A stretch of 64,000 nt of DNA, taken from assembly GCF_003008595.1 (NCBI RefSeq), contig NZ_CP027669.1, positions 1,736,001-1,800,000 of the forward strand, given 5' to 3'. This stretch comes from Simplicispira suum. GTDB lineage: Bacteria; Pseudomonadota; Gammaproteobacteria; Burkholderiales; Burkholderiaceae_C. Each line of letters opens with the position of its first letter. Position 1 is the first letter of the stretch. The notes beneath the pieces were generated by a model, which saw only the letters and a list, made by a program, of their open reading frames with translations, was not told the DNA's origin and ran no database searches. The position numbers and the translations under genes were made by a program. Of this stretch, positions 45,773-54,202 are shown one piece after another.

Positions 45773-46380
45773 TGCGTATTCAGGCTGCGCCGGACAAAGG
45801 CAATAGACAGTCCCTGCTCGGTCACCGCAATGGCGCCCGGCTGCAGGCCCAGGCCGTCCAGCAAAGCGAGGTCCTTTTCTTCCAGCCGGTGCAGCACCAC
45901 CTCCCCCAGTGCGCGCCGCGCCAGCCGCGGGGCCCAGGCGTGCAGCAGGGCGGCCGCAGCAGGCTCCAATCCGTCGATTTCCAGGCTGTGTACAGCGATG
46001 TCGTGGGCGCGCAGCGTGCGGTCGTTCGCTTCGTAGCGCAGGCCGAACTCGCTTTCCAGCACACCTTCGCGGGGCGCGCCGATGGCGGGGCCGCTGAGCA
46101 CGGCGGGGATCCGGGCGCGCAGACGGTTGACTTCGGGTCGCAGGGCCAGGCCGGGAGGCAGCAGTTCCAGCGTCGCGAGGCCGGCAAGCGGAAAGCGGCG
46201 CGGAAAGCGCTGGCTCAGCATGGCCAGCAATTGCGCCAGCGACACCGTGTAGCCCGAAATCCCCAGACCGGCCGACGCGGGGCGCAGGCCAGCGGTCAGC
46301 GCAAGCGCAGCGGCGGCTCCGGCGCGCAGCAGCCAGTGCCGCCGGGACGGGCCTGCGGGGCCGCGAAGCGCAGGGCGCAT
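45766..46380 (-). CDS. DUF1439 family protein, secreted
   Basis: 204 residues, predicted to be exported by an N-terminal signal (RRHWLLRAGAAAALALTAG, ending near RPASA). The mature part begins GLGISGYTVSLAQLLAMLSQ and looks like the DUF1439 family, small envelope proteins of unknown function. Start chosen at 46380 because the longer frame upstream covers the neighbouring gene in another frame. The C-terminal codons lie in repeat A. Confidence 0.76.
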   Translation of the reverse strand: MRPALRGPAGPSRRHWLLRAGAAAALALTAGLRPASAGLGISGYTVSLAQLLAMLSQRFPRRFPLAGLATLELLPPGLALRPEVNRLRARIPAVLSGPAIGAPREGVLESEFGLRYEANDRTLRAHDIAVHSLEIDGLEPAAAALLHAWAPRLARRALGEVVLHRLEEKDLALLDGLGLQPGAIAVTEQGLSIAFVRRSLNTQY

Positions 46381-46388
46381 GGCGGCCT

Positions 46389-46646
46389 TCAGCGTCCCAC
46401 CACGGCCCAGCCGGCGCGCTGGTCGCGTTTGTCGTTGGTGTATTCCCAGGCGGTGCCGCAGCGCTCGCAGATGTGGCGCGTGATGGTCACTACATGCCCG
46501 GCATGTTCCTCGCGCCGGTGGCCGCCCTGAACCAGTTCGGCGTGGCCAGGCGCGCGGCGCCAGTTGCGCTGGATGCCGGCGCAGGCTTCGCACAGCTCCA
46601 TCTTCTTCAGCTCGCTCGCGCGGGCGGGGTCTTTGCCGGGGGTCAT
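46389..46646 (-). CDS. small zinc-ribbon-like hypothetical protein
   Basis: 85 residues with paired cysteines in LCEACAGIQRNWRR and HICERCGTAWEYTND, the arrangement of a zinc ribbon. The region between is basic and His-rich. It sits eight bases upstream of the DUF1439 gene on the same strand, so the two may be co-expressed. No function is known to me for this family. Confidence 0.7.
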   Translation of the reverse strand: MTPGKDPARASELKKMELCEACAGIQRNWRRAPGHAELVQGGHRREEHAGHVVTITRHICERCGTAWEYTNDKRDQRAGWAVVGR

Positions 46647-46730
46647 GGGAGTCTTTCTCTGGAGATGGGCGGGAGCGGGGTGGCGGGATGGCACTGTACG
46701 CCAGAGCGCAGTATGGATTAGAAATATGAA

Positions 46731-46780
46731 TAAAAATGGTGGCTAGCGCTTATCTGATAAGCGCAGACAGCTATCGTTTA
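46731..46780 (-). repeat. repeat A copy directly upstream of the DNA glycosylase gene
   Basis: AAAAATGGTGGCTAGCGC, TTATCTGATAAGCGCAGACA, GCTATCGTTTA. A well-preserved copy. The ribosome binding site AAGGAG of the glycosylase gene abuts its end, so the repeat forms the 5' untranslated region. Confidence 0.82.
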
Positions 46781-46789
46781 AGGAGCAAC

Positions 46790-47377
46790 ATGCCAACCCC
46801 AGACCATTTGCGGGCCGTCGACATCGACTTCAGCATGGATTCGTGCGACGTGGCACGGCGCCTGATCGGTGTGACGCTGCTGGTCAACGGCATCGGCGGC
46901 CGCATTGTAGAAACCGAGGCCTACGACCAGCAAGACCCGGCCTCGCACACCTATACCGGGCCTTCGGTGCGCAACGCCGCCATGTTCGGCCCGCCCGCGC
47001 ATGTCTATGTCTACCGCTCCTACGGCCTGCACTGGTGCATGAACCTGGTCTGCCGCGAAGCCGGCCACGGCGCGGGCGTGCTGCTGCGTGCCTTGGAGCC
47101 CACGCACGGGCTGGAGGCAATGTGCGAACGCCGTGGCCTGCAAGACCCGCGCCTGCTCTGCGCCGGCCCCGGCCGCCTGGCGCAGGCACTCGGCGTGGAC
47201 CACAGTTGGAACCATCGGCCGGTGCAGCCGCCCACCTTCGCTTTGCTGTGGAATGGACAGGCGGCGGACGTGCTGGCCGGTTCGCGCATCGGCATCAGCA
47301 AGGCGGTGGAGACACCCTGGCGTTTTGGCGAGCGCGGCTCGCGTTACTTGAGCCGGGGCTTTGGGCGCGGTGCGTAG
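46790..47377 (+). CDS. DNA-3-methyladenine glycosylase (Mpg/AAG family)
   Basis: Base-excision repair glycosylase that removes 3-methyladenine, hypoxanthine and related lesions. 195 residues of the AAG fold: RIVETEAYDQQDPASHTYTG contains the catalytic Glu, and RSYGLHWCMNLVCREAGHG the DNA-contacting loop. AAGGAG lies six bases before the ATG; the longer frame upstream enters a repeat A copy. Mammalian-type AAG proteins are common in bacteria as Mpg. Confidence 0.9.
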   Translation: MPTPDHLRAVDIDFSMDSCDVARRLIGVTLLVNGIGGRIVETEAYDQQDPASHTYTGPSVRNAAMFGPPAHVYVYRSYGLHWCMNLVCREAGHGAGVLLRALEPTHGLEAMCERRGLQDPRLLCAGPGRLAQALGVDHSWNHRPVQPPTFALLWNGQAADVLAGSRIGISKAVETPWRFGERGSRYLSRGFGRGA

Positions 47378-47440
47378 GAAGCGCGTTGCGACGCCTATCT
47401 CGACGGAACACGGTCGGCTGCGTGCAGCGCTTGTTACTCC

Positions 47441-47535
47441 ATTTCTAAATCAAACGGTTACTTTGTCGGCTTCGCTTTGTCAGTACGCCTGTACTGCCTG
47501 CGCTTCGCCTTCGCGTACTCGATTGATTGAGAAAC
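47441..47535. mobile_element. MITE-like long imperfect hairpin
   Basis: Left arm ATTTCTAAATCAAACG ... TTTGTCAGTAC (47441-47486), loop GCCT, right arm GTACTGCCTGCGCTTCG ... CGATTGATTGAGAAAC (47491-47535). The arms pair over most of about 45 bases, with a perfect CAGTAC/GTACTG stem at the tip. No transposase. It lies in the 3' end of the DTW gene and supplies its stop codon and last 29 codons. Confidence 0.6.
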
Positions 47536-48314
47536 TGAATTAGCTCAGCGCCGTCTTGCACAGCGCCTGCAAGTGCAAGCTGCCCCCAGCCGTGCCCATC
47601 CACCGGCAACTGGTGCTTGGCCTGCAGGTAGTGGTGGGTAAACACATCCAGCCAGGCCTCCAGTACCGCGCTGGCCTGGTCGTCGCCCGCCAGCGCAAGG
47701 CACAGCGCAGCGACTTCGGCGGTGCAGAAATGGTCGGTGCGCGCGCTGCGGCGCAAGCGGTAGCGCGAGAGCTGCTCGGGTTGCAGGCTGAGCACCGGCA
47801 AGGCGTCGAGATACGGGCTTTTGCGAAACATCTTGCGCGCCTCGGGCCAGGTGGCGTCCAGCAGGATGAACAGTGGGCGACGCGGCAGCGCTTTGGCTCC
47901 GCCAGCAGAAACTTCAACCGCGTGCACCACCCGCTCGGGCGCCACAAACTCACCTGGGAACACCACAAAAGGCTGCCACTGCGGGTCGGCCAGCAGCGCC
48001 AACAAGGCCGGGTCCACTGCGGTGCGCGCCCAGCCGAATGCAAAGGTGTCAGCCACCACGTCGGCCACCAGCCAGCCGGTGTTGCTGGGTTTGAGGGGTT
48101 CGATGTCGGCCATCAACAGGCAGACGCCGGCGCGCGCTGGTGTTTGTGGATGCAGCGCGCACAGGCAGTGGCTGGGCACCAGCCGGCAGCCGGGGCAGCG
48201 ATCGCCCTTGGGGCCGCCGCGCGCCAGAAAGGGCTTGGTGCTGCGCGCCAGGCGGGCGGCCTTCAGTTTCGAAACGGCGTGGGGCGGGGCAGGCACGCCC
48301 GCGCCCTCAGGCAT
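47445..48314 (-). CDS. DTW domain tRNA-uridine aminocarboxypropyltransferase (TapT/YfiP-like)
   Basis: SPOUT-related enzyme that adds an aminocarboxypropyl group to U47 of tRNAs. It has the N-terminal Cys cluster RCPGCRLVPSHCLC and the family motif LLDATWPEARKM (DATW here, DTW in most members). Length 289. The last 29 residues, starting at about FLNQSSTRRRSAGS, are encoded by a MITE-like hairpin and are unlike any conserved domain, so the native stop was probably near 47535. The start overlaps the methyltransferase stop. Confidence 0.82.
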   Translation of the reverse strand: MPEGAGVPAPPHAVSKLKAARLARSTKPFLARGGPKGDRCPGCRLVPSHCLCALHPQTPARAGVCLLMADIEPLKPSNTGWLVADVVADTFAFGWARTAVDPALLALLADPQWQPFVVFPGEFVAPERVVHAVEVSAGGAKALPRRPLFILLDATWPEARKMFRKSPYLDALPVLSLQPEQLSRYRLRRSARTDHFCTAEVAALCLALAGDDQASAVLEAWLDVFTHHYLQAKHQLPVDGHGWGQLALAGAVQDGAELIQFLNQSSTRRRSAGSTGVLTKRSRQSNRLI

Positions 48315-48915
48315 TGCTCAGGCTCTCCAGCGCAAACAAGGGAACCTCGGCCTGGCGGCTCAGCCACAGCCCGCCGCCCAATGCGGTGTAGTTGGGTTCG
48401 AGCCCGCGCCGGTAGAGCGCGGCGCGGTGGCGGAACATGCGCGGGTCGGTCAGGTTCTCGTCCAGGATGTCCTGCTCCCAGTCCTCGCGCGAGACCGCCT
48501 CCAGGTACAAGGCTCCACTGCAGAGCAGGCCCAGAGAGTGCATGGCGCGTTTCAAGTCGGCGGCGTCCAGATACGGCAGCACGCCCTGGCAGATCACCAG
48601 GTCGTAGGGCGCACTGGCGCGGTAGTCCACCACCGAGCCTTGCTCCCAGCCAAAGCGTTCGCACAGGTAGGGGCTCAATTCCACGCCGTGGTACGTGGCA
48701 TGCGGAAAATGCCGCGCCACTACGTCCCGCCACAGCCCGATGCCGCAGCCCATGTCCAGCACGCGCTGCACCGGCACGCGCAGGTACTGCAAATAGCTGC
48801 ACACAAAAGCGCCCAGGCGCTCGACGTGGCCGGGGTCCACGACGCTGGTTTTCTTGTCGAAATAAAAGCGCTGGTAATACGCTTCGTCAAACACCTCGGC
48901 TTGGGCAGATTTCAC
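48307..48915 (-). CDS. class I SAM-dependent methyltransferase
   Basis: 202 residues. The SAM-binding motif I is RVLDMGCGIGLWRDVV, followed by an acidic post-motif (YHGVELSPYLCERF). The N-terminal part FDEAYYQRFYFDKKTSVVDP is typical of small Burkholderiales methyltransferases whose substrate is unknown. The start is GTG at 48915, overlapping the stop of the upstream VOC gene (GTGA), so the two are coupled; the next gene downstream overlaps by eight bases. Confidence 0.83.
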   Translation of the reverse strand: MKSAQAEVFDEAYYQRFYFDKKTSVVDPGHVERLGAFVCSYLQYLRVPVQRVLDMGCGIGLWRDVVARHFPHATYHGVELSPYLCERFGWEQGSVVDYRASAPYDLVICQGVLPYLDAADLKRAMHSLGLLCSGALYLEAVSREDWEQDILDENLTDPRMFRHRAALYRRGLEPNYTALGGGLWLSRQAEVPLFALESLSNA

Positions 48916-49316
48916 GCGCGCGCAGCGCCCGCTTCGGGCTTGGGCGGGCGGTGCACCACGCAAATCTTGTTGCCATCGGGGTCGCGCAGGTAAGCCAGGT
49001 ACAGCCGTCCCATTTCGCCCTCGCGAAAACCGGGCGGGTCTTCGCAGGTGCTGCCGCCGTTGGCCAGGCCGGCGGCATGGAACGCCGCGCCTTGCTCTGG
49101 CGAATCGACGGTGAAGCCGATGGTGCTGCCGTTGCCGTGGCAGGCCGCTTCGCCGTTGATGGGTGTGGTGATGCCGAAGCTGCCGGAGCGGCTGCGGTAG
49201 AAATAACGATTCCGGTTGGCCACGCCGGGGCCGTGGCCCAGGGTGCCCAGCACCGCGTCGTAGAACTGCCTGGACGCTTCGAGATCGTTCACACCCACCA
49301 TCACATGACTGAACAT
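48912..49316 (-). CDS. VOC family protein, glyoxalase-like
   Basis: 134-residue VOC protein. It starts MFSHVMVGVNDLEASRQFYD and ends YLRDPDGNKICVVHRPP, the usual ends of these proteins. ATG at 49316 is preferred because the VOC strand begins here; the 48-codon upstream extension has no support. Fourth VOC protein in the window, transcribed with a methyltransferase and a DTW tRNA-modification protein. Confidence 0.84.
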   Translation of the reverse strand: MFSHVMVGVNDLEASRQFYDAVLGTLGHGPGVANRNRYFYRSRSGSFGITTPINGEAACHGNGSTIGFTVDSPEQGAAFHAAGLANGGSTCEDPPGFREGEMGRLYLAYLRDPDGNKICVVHRPPKPEAGAARA

Positions 49317-49754
49317 CGTTGTCTCCGATTGGCCCCGGCGAAGGGGATTTGATTGAAAAATCCGGTTGCCGACACAGCCACTCCTGGCGTGCGGCGCGCT
49401 GGTGTCGTGCGTTGGACGTGGGTTGAAAAAGGCAAAGGCGTCGAAATCGTCGCCAGGCAAAGCACACCCCAGCGATGGCCGGAGCTATCGCGCGGATGTG
49501 CAACGCGGCATGGCGGCGATTCCAGGCAGCTTTCTGAAACGAACTTCCAACTCACGGCACCAGGGGATCGTAAACAGGTTCGCAACTGCCTGCAGGCGCC
49601 CGCGCGTGGGCCGCCTGGGCGCTGTCCAGCATGCGCCTTCTGAACGCAGGCGCTGTTCCTGGGAAAAATGCCGTTTCTGCCTTTGCTTCCGCCACCCGCC
49701 CGAGGCAAAAAAACGCCCGGGATGACCGGGCGCCTTGCTGTCAGACGGAAGGGG
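49317..49754. other. intergenic region, no gene seen
   Basis: About 440 bases between the VOC gene and the baeRF gene. A terminator for the baeRF gene is present at 49707-49732. A 135-codon antisense frame spans the rest but has proline/arginine-rich content without a domain or ribosome binding site, so it was not called. Confidence 0.6.
49707..49732 (-). terminator. rho-independent terminator of the baeRF gene
   Basis: On the minus strand CGCCCGG and CCGGGCG form a perfect seven-base stem with a five-base loop, followed directly by seven T. It lies 22 bases after the baeRF stop codon. Confidence 0.88.
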
Positions 49755-50897
49755 TCAGAAGCGGAAAACCGCTGCTGCGCCCGTGCGCGTGGGCATGCGT
49801 TCGGCCGGCACCATCACGACCTCGCCACCCTTGCTGAGCACCGACTCGCCCAGGTCGTCCAGCAGGTCGTCCACTTTCGGATCGCTCAGCTTTCCAGCAG
49901 TCACTTTGCCGGTGCTGGCGTTGATCCGGCCCGGCACCAGGCGGTCGGCCTCGAGCAGCAGCGTGGCCACGCGCCCTTCCACGGCCGCTTTGGCAATGTC
50001 GGCCAGCACGTCCGAGCCCAGCGCCTTGGCAGCGCCAGCGCCGTAGCTGTCCAGCAGGCCCGAGAGGCGATCCAGGTAGTACGGCTGAATGAGTTCCCAG
50101 GCGCGCTCGCGCAGCGCATCGACCGACATGGCGTCGGGGTGCACGTCGATGGCTTCTTTCAGCAGCAGCGGGTTTTTGCTGACCGAACGGAACAGGTTGT
50201 GGTGCTCAGGGAGCGCCGCAAGAATCAGCCCCATTCCGCCTGACGGACCGCCACGCTGCATCACGGCCTGGTCGACGGCACGGAAAAACTGTTCCATGTC
50301 GCGGTCGGCGGCGTCTTGTTTGACGTCGGTGCCGTGCCAGGCCGAGTCCCCGGTGGGGCCGTAAGAGCGGTGCGCGCCTTCGCGGCTGTCGGTTTCCTTG
50401 TTCAGCATCTCGCCCGCAGTCTGTGCTGCGCTGTCCGGGGCCTGCACTTCCAGCAGGCTGTCGCGGTTGCCTTCAAACAGCTTGAAGCTGTCGCGGCTCA
50501 GGCCCAGAACCTGGAAGCGGTCTGCCGATTGCGTGATGCGCAGCAGCGGCTTGGTGTGAAAACTGTCTGCCACCACGACCAGATCCGTGACCGGACGCTC
50601 AAGTCGGTACACGCGGAACAGGCCCGGAGCGCTCAGAACCGCCAGCCCATCGCTGGTGTGGTTCCAGAAATCGGCATTGGCTGCCAGCGCCTCAAACGGC
50701 TCCAGCAGCGGCGCCACTTCGCGCTTGGGGTACTTCTGGCGCAGCGACTCTTCCATTTCCTTCACCAGATTGCGAAACCGGATCGGGTCCTGCACGTTGT
50801 CGGGGTGCTGGCGGTGGGTCGACTGGTACAGCGACAGGCAAGGCGTCTCCTCATTGCGCAGCAGAACCTCTGGGTAGTCATGGTTTAAAGAATTCAT
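49755..50897 (-). CDS. baeRF family protein (bacterial eRF1-like)
   Basis: 380 residues, resembling the bacterial archaeo-eukaryotic release-factor family 3. The N-terminal block VLLRNEETPCLSLYQSTHRQ and the following DPIRFRNLVKEMEESL are family marks; the C-terminal half carries the GGPSGGMGLILAALPEHHN segment near the site corresponding to the GGQ region of eRF1. The family is thought to act on stalled or damaged ribosomes but has no proven substrate. ATG at 50897 follows AAAGG. Preceded by an unusually long AT-rich 5' region. Confidence 0.75.
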   Translation of the reverse strand: MNSLNHDYPEVLLRNEETPCLSLYQSTHRQHPDNVQDPIRFRNLVKEMEESLRQKYPKREVAPLLEPFEALAANADFWNHTSDGLAVLSAPGLFRVYRLERPVTDLVVVADSFHTKPLLRITQSADRFQVLGLSRDSFKLFEGNRDSLLEVQAPDSAAQTAGEMLNKETDSREGAHRSYGPTGDSAWHGTDVKQDAADRDMEQFFRAVDQAVMQRGGPSGGMGLILAALPEHHNLFRSVSKNPLLLKEAIDVHPDAMSVDALRERAWELIQPYYLDRLSGLLDSYGAGAAKALGSDVLADIAKAAVEGRVATLLLEADRLVPGRINASTGKVTAGKLSDPKVDDLLDDLGESVLSKGGEVVMVPAERMPTRTGAAAVFRF

Positions 50898-51614
50898 AAA
50901 TAAACCTTTCAAAAGTCGAATTGAAAAACAGCGTTTGAAAAGCTGTGGCGTAAATTAATGCGGCTATCTATTGAGATAGGTCTGAAGTAATCGCTTCCAT
51001 TGCGAAAAGTTATCCCATATCAAAATTACCGGATATCAACGAATTTTCGCAAAGATCGAATAAAGCATATGCGGGCGGTATTGAGTATTTCAAGGCTTGC
51101 GACGGTTTCTAGCGTCCTGAAAAATATTTTCGTCAATTCATGGTAGTTCTTGCTAGAAAATATCTGTTGATATTTATCAATATGGATTTTTGCAGGCGTC
51201 AGGCTCAGTGCGAAGCAGCCCACCCCCCGGCTTGAGGTACTGAGATGCGCAGCCCAGGAGTCGACCTGTCCACGCTGCGGGGCACCAATGCACAGGACTT
51301 GCCCCGTTTCCGCGCGCAGTTCGATGTTTGATTTCCCAGCGGGAATCGGGGGCCGCCCATTGGCTTGGCTAGGTTTTGGCAAAATGGCCTGGCGATGCGG
51401 CTGCCTTGGAAATGCCGACAGACAACAGTGAGAGCGCGGCTTTAATGGGATGCAGGCAAAGGGCGGACGCCTGGATGTGTGCCCGGCGGCGCAGTCAATT
51501 TTTCATGGCGAGATTTTGTCTGAGGCCGCCACCTAGTCAGACCAAATTGGCTTCTGGCGCCCGTGAAGCGTTCGCAACAAGCTATTAATAGAATAGCAAG
51601 CCGTCCAAACTGCT
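50898..51614. other. long AT-rich intergenic region upstream of baeRF
   Basis: About 720 bases without a supported gene. Its first 300 bases are visibly AT-rich for this genome and hold a hairpin CTATCT-ATTG-AGATAG near 50965. A 118-codon antisense frame (51026-51382) has no recognisable domain. A decayed repeat A copy lies at 51543-51591. It probably contains the baeRF promoter and control sites. Confidence 0.55.
51543..51591 (-). repeat. decayed repeat A copy
   Basis: CAAATTGGCTTCTGGCGC, then CGTGAAGCGTTCGCAA, CAAGCTATTAATAG. The order of the family is kept, but both palindrome arms have several substitutions. Confidence 0.55.
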
Positions 51615-52493
51615 CTACCCTGCCGTCGCCATGCGCAGCCGGCGCGCCGCTTCTTCGTCCCGCGCGTCATCAATCTCGCGCAGCACCGCCTGCATGTCCA
51701 CATCGGCGTGGCTGCGTTCGTAGCGGCCGGTCAAGGGGGTTTCGTTGCCGAGCATGCCGCTTTGGTACAGGCTCCAGATTTCGGCGCCGTACTCGGTCTT
51801 GAGCAGTGCCGGCGCAAACTGGCCAAAGAAGTTGCGCAGATTGGCCACATCGCGCAGCAGCATGCGCTGGGCGTGGTGGTTGCCGGCCGCGTCCACGGCT
51901 TGGGGCAGGTCGATGATGACGGGGAAATCCGTGCTCTCGGGTTCGCCTTGCACGTCTCCATGGGCCAGCAGGATGTTGAATTCCGACAAGTCTCCATGCA
52001 CCACGCCCGCGCACAGCATGCGCACCACCTCGGCAATCAGAGTTGCGTGGTGTTGCAAGGCCTGTTCGGGGGTGAACGACACATCGTTCAAACGCGGGGC
52101 GGCGTCGCCGTGGGCGTCGGTCACCAGTTCCATCAGCAGCACGCCGTCGTGAAAATTGAAAGGCTGGGGCACGCGCACGCCGGCGGCGGCCAGGCGGTAG
52201 AGCGCGTCCACCTCGGCGTTTTGCCAGGCGGCTTCTTGCTCCTGCCGGCCAAACTTGCTGCCCTTGGCCATGGCGCGGCCGGTGCGCGAGTTCTTGGTCT
52301 TGCGGTTTTCGGTGTAGTCCACCGCCTGGCGGAAGCTCCGGTTCGTGGCCTCTTTGTAGATTTTGGCGCAGAGGGTTTGCTCGCCGTGGCGCACCACAAA
52401 CACCATGGCCTCCTTGTCACTCATGAGCTGGCGCACCACGGTGTCGATCAGGCCTTCGTCGATGAGGGATTGGAGTCGGGGGGGTGCTTTCAT
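51615..52493 (-). CDS. RIO-type serine/threonine kinase-like protein
   Basis: 292-residue protein of the bacterial RIO1/PA4780-like group. Seen: VRHGEQTLCAKIYKEATN with the ATP-binding Lys, catalytic loop GVVHGDLSEFNILL with Asp and Asn, and metal-binding VIIDLPQAVDA. Bacterial members are proposed to phosphorylate proteins, but targets are unknown. Start at 52493 (MKAPPRLQSL); the longer frame upstream runs into repeat A. It lies downstream of hom in the same direction, about 190 bases away. Confidence 0.86.
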   Translation of the reverse strand: MKAPPRLQSLIDEGLIDTVVRQLMSDKEAMVFVVRHGEQTLCAKIYKEATNRSFRQAVDYTENRKTKNSRTGRAMAKGSKFGRQEQEAAWQNAEVDALYRLAAAGVRVPQPFNFHDGVLLMELVTDAHGDAAPRLNDVSFTPEQALQHHATLIAEVVRMLCAGVVHGDLSEFNILLAHGDVQGEPESTDFPVIIDLPQAVDAAGNHHAQRMLLRDVANLRNFFGQFAPALLKTEYGAEIWSLYQSGMLGNETPLTGRYERSHADVDMQAVLREIDDARDEEAARRLRMATAG

Positions 52494-52611
52494 TCGGGGA
52501 ATTGTGCGCGATGCAAGCGAACGCGGATTTTGCCGGCGGGAAGGCACAGCGTCCGATGGCACGGGCGCCGAGGGGGTGGAAGTTGCTGCCAGGGCGGAGA
52601 AGAAAACTACA

Positions 52612-52660
52612 AAAATCATAGCTGCTAGCGCATGATGAATAAGCGCTAGAGCCTGTTTTG
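52612..52660 (+). repeat. repeat A copy
   Basis: AAAATCATAGCTGCTAGCGC, ATGATGAATAAGCGCTAGAG, CCTGTTTTGACC. Plus-orientation copy between hom and the RIO kinase gene, with one substitution in the left arm. Confidence 0.82.
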
Positions 52661-52682
52661 ACCACAATTTTCCCTGTGCGAC

Positions 52683-54071
52683 TCAGCCCTCCAGCATCTC
52701 CACCCGCAGCGTCGCCACCGGGCCTGCCACGGCGGGGTGGGCCGCCAGCGCGTGCATGGCGAGGTCCACCGTGGCCTGGGCCACCGCCCCGGTCAGCACC
52801 AGCACCTGGGGGCCCGTGCCGGGGGGCAAGGCTTGGTCGCAGGCCAACTGCACCTGCGCCACCGGCACCTGCTGCGTGGCCAGCCAGGCGCCTACGGCGC
52901 CGGTCTGCTCGCCGCTGTGCACGGGCACGCGCAGGTAGTGGCGCGTGTGCACGGCAGCGCGTGGCAGCACGGCCAGGGCGTTGTCCACCGCGTGGGCATG
53001 AAAGCCCAAATGCGGCACGCGCTGGGCCGCGTGGGTGCCGCCCAGCCGCGCCACGTCCACCAGGTCGGCAATCACGGCCGATGCGGTGGGCTCGGAGCCG
53101 GCACCTGCGCCGTAGTACATCGTCACGCCTGCCGCGTCGCCCTTGACCATGATGCCGTTCATCGAACCGTTGACCTGCGCCATCAGGTGCGTGGCGGGCA
53201 CCAGCGCGGGCTGCACGCGCAGCTCGATACCCGGCACGCCGTGGTCCTCGCGGCGCCTGGCCACGCCCAGCAGCTTGATGCGAAAGCCAAGCTGCTCGGC
53301 GCAGGCCACATCCAGCCCCTGCAGGCGGGTGATGCCCTCGACCTGCGCATCGGCAAAACGCACCGGCATGCCAAACGCGTTGGCCGCCAGCAGCGCCATC
53401 TTGTGCGCGGCGTCCACGCCGTCGATGTCGAAGCTGGGGTCGGCTTCGGCGTAGCCAAGCGCCTGCGCCTGCTGCAGCGCCGCTGCAAAGTCCAGCCCCT
53501 CATCGCGCATCTTGCTGAGAATGAAATTGGTGGTGCCGTTGACGATGCCCGCCACCCACTCAATGCGGTTGGCCGTGAGTCCCTCGCGCAGCGCCTTGAC
53601 GATGGGGATGCTCACCGCCACCGCGCCCTCGTACGCTACCGCCACGCCGTGTTCGAGCGCGGCGGCAAAGATCTCGCTGCCGTGCACTGCCAGCAGTGCC
53701 TTGTTGGCCGTGACCACATGTTTGCCTGCGGCAATGGCCGCCAGCACCCATTCGCGCGCAGCGCCTGTGCCACCGGCCACTTCCACTACCACATCCACGC
53801 CGGGGTGCGTGGCCACCTGCATCGGGTCATTCGTAAGCGCCACATCGGTGCCCACCACCCCCACGGCGCGCGCCAGATTGCGCGCGGCCACCACCACCAC
53901 CTCAATGCCGCGCCCGGCGCGCCCGGCAATCAGCGCCTGGTTGCGCGCCAGCACCCGGAAGGTGCCTGCGCCCACGGTGCCCATGCCAATCATGCCCACG
54001 CGCAGAGGGCGGATGGCACCGACGGAAGGGCTGGGCTGGGTCTCTAGGGACTGGACGGGATCGCGGAACAT
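52683..54071 (-). CDS. hom: homoserine dehydrogenase
   Basis: Converts aspartate semialdehyde to homoserine, the branch point to threonine, methionine and isoleucine. 462 residues: Rossmann motif GMIGMGTVGAGTFRVL, the catalytic Lys region VVTANKALLA, substrate motif YAEADPSFDIDGVDAAHK and a C-terminal ACT domain for allosteric control. ATG at 54071 follows AGGAG (MFRDPVQ); the frame extends 19 codons upstream over the attenuator terminator. The gene has an attenuator-like leader and no adjacent thrC. Confidence 0.94.
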   Translation of the reverse strand: MFRDPVQSLETQPSPSVGAIRPLRVGMIGMGTVGAGTFRVLARNQALIAGRAGRGIEVVVVAARNLARAVGVVGTDVALTNDPMQVATHPGVDVVVEVAGGTGAAREWVLAAIAAGKHVVTANKALLAVHGSEIFAAALEHGVAVAYEGAVAVSIPIVKALREGLTANRIEWVAGIVNGTTNFILSKMRDEGLDFAAALQQAQALGYAEADPSFDIDGVDAAHKMALLAANAFGMPVRFADAQVEGITRLQGLDVACAEQLGFRIKLLGVARRREDHGVPGIELRVQPALVPATHLMAQVNGSMNGIMVKGDAAGVTMYYGAGAGSEPTASAVIADLVDVARLGGTHAAQRVPHLGFHAHAVDNALAVLPRAAVHTRHYLRVPVHSGEQTGAVGAWLATQQVPVAQVQLACDQALPPGTGPQVLVLTGAVAQATVDLAMHALAAHPAVAGPVATLRVEMLEG

Positions 54072-54096
54072 GGATATCTCCTGGCAACGAACAAAC

Positions 54097-54125
54097 AAAA
54101 AAACCCAGCTGCCAGAGCTGGGTTT
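54097..54125 (-). terminator. attenuator terminator just upstream of hom
   Basis: On the minus strand AAACCCAGCT, a five-base loop and AGCTGGGTTT form a perfect ten-base stem followed by TTTTTTT. The stem ends about 30 bases before the hom start, so transcription into hom must pass it. Confidence 0.88.
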
Positions 54126-54159
54126 CATGCATTCGTCTTGGGGAGAAGAGAGCGATCAC

Positions 54160-54202
54160 CAGGTGGCTGCCGAAACGGCCACCTGCGCGTGCTCAGGTGG
54201 CC
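54160..54202 (-). promoter_or_regulatory. mutually exclusive hairpins in the hom leader
   Basis: CAGGTGGC (54160-54167) can pair with GCCACCTG (54178-54185); the same middle arm GGCCACCTG (54177-54185) can instead pair with CAGGTGGCC (54194-54202). Only one can form at a time. The second covers the stop codon of the leader peptide. This is a stem-swap layout as in amino-acid attenuators, though how it contacts the terminator is not clear. Confidence 0.65.

Noticed and set aside
49301..49708. A 135-codon minus-strand frame upstream of the VOC gene
   Set aside because: No conserved domain, no ribosome binding site and an extreme composition.
51026..51382. A 118-codon frame in the region upstream of the baeRF gene
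   Set aside because: No domain or ribosome binding site; composition changes midway, as expected for non-coding DNA.
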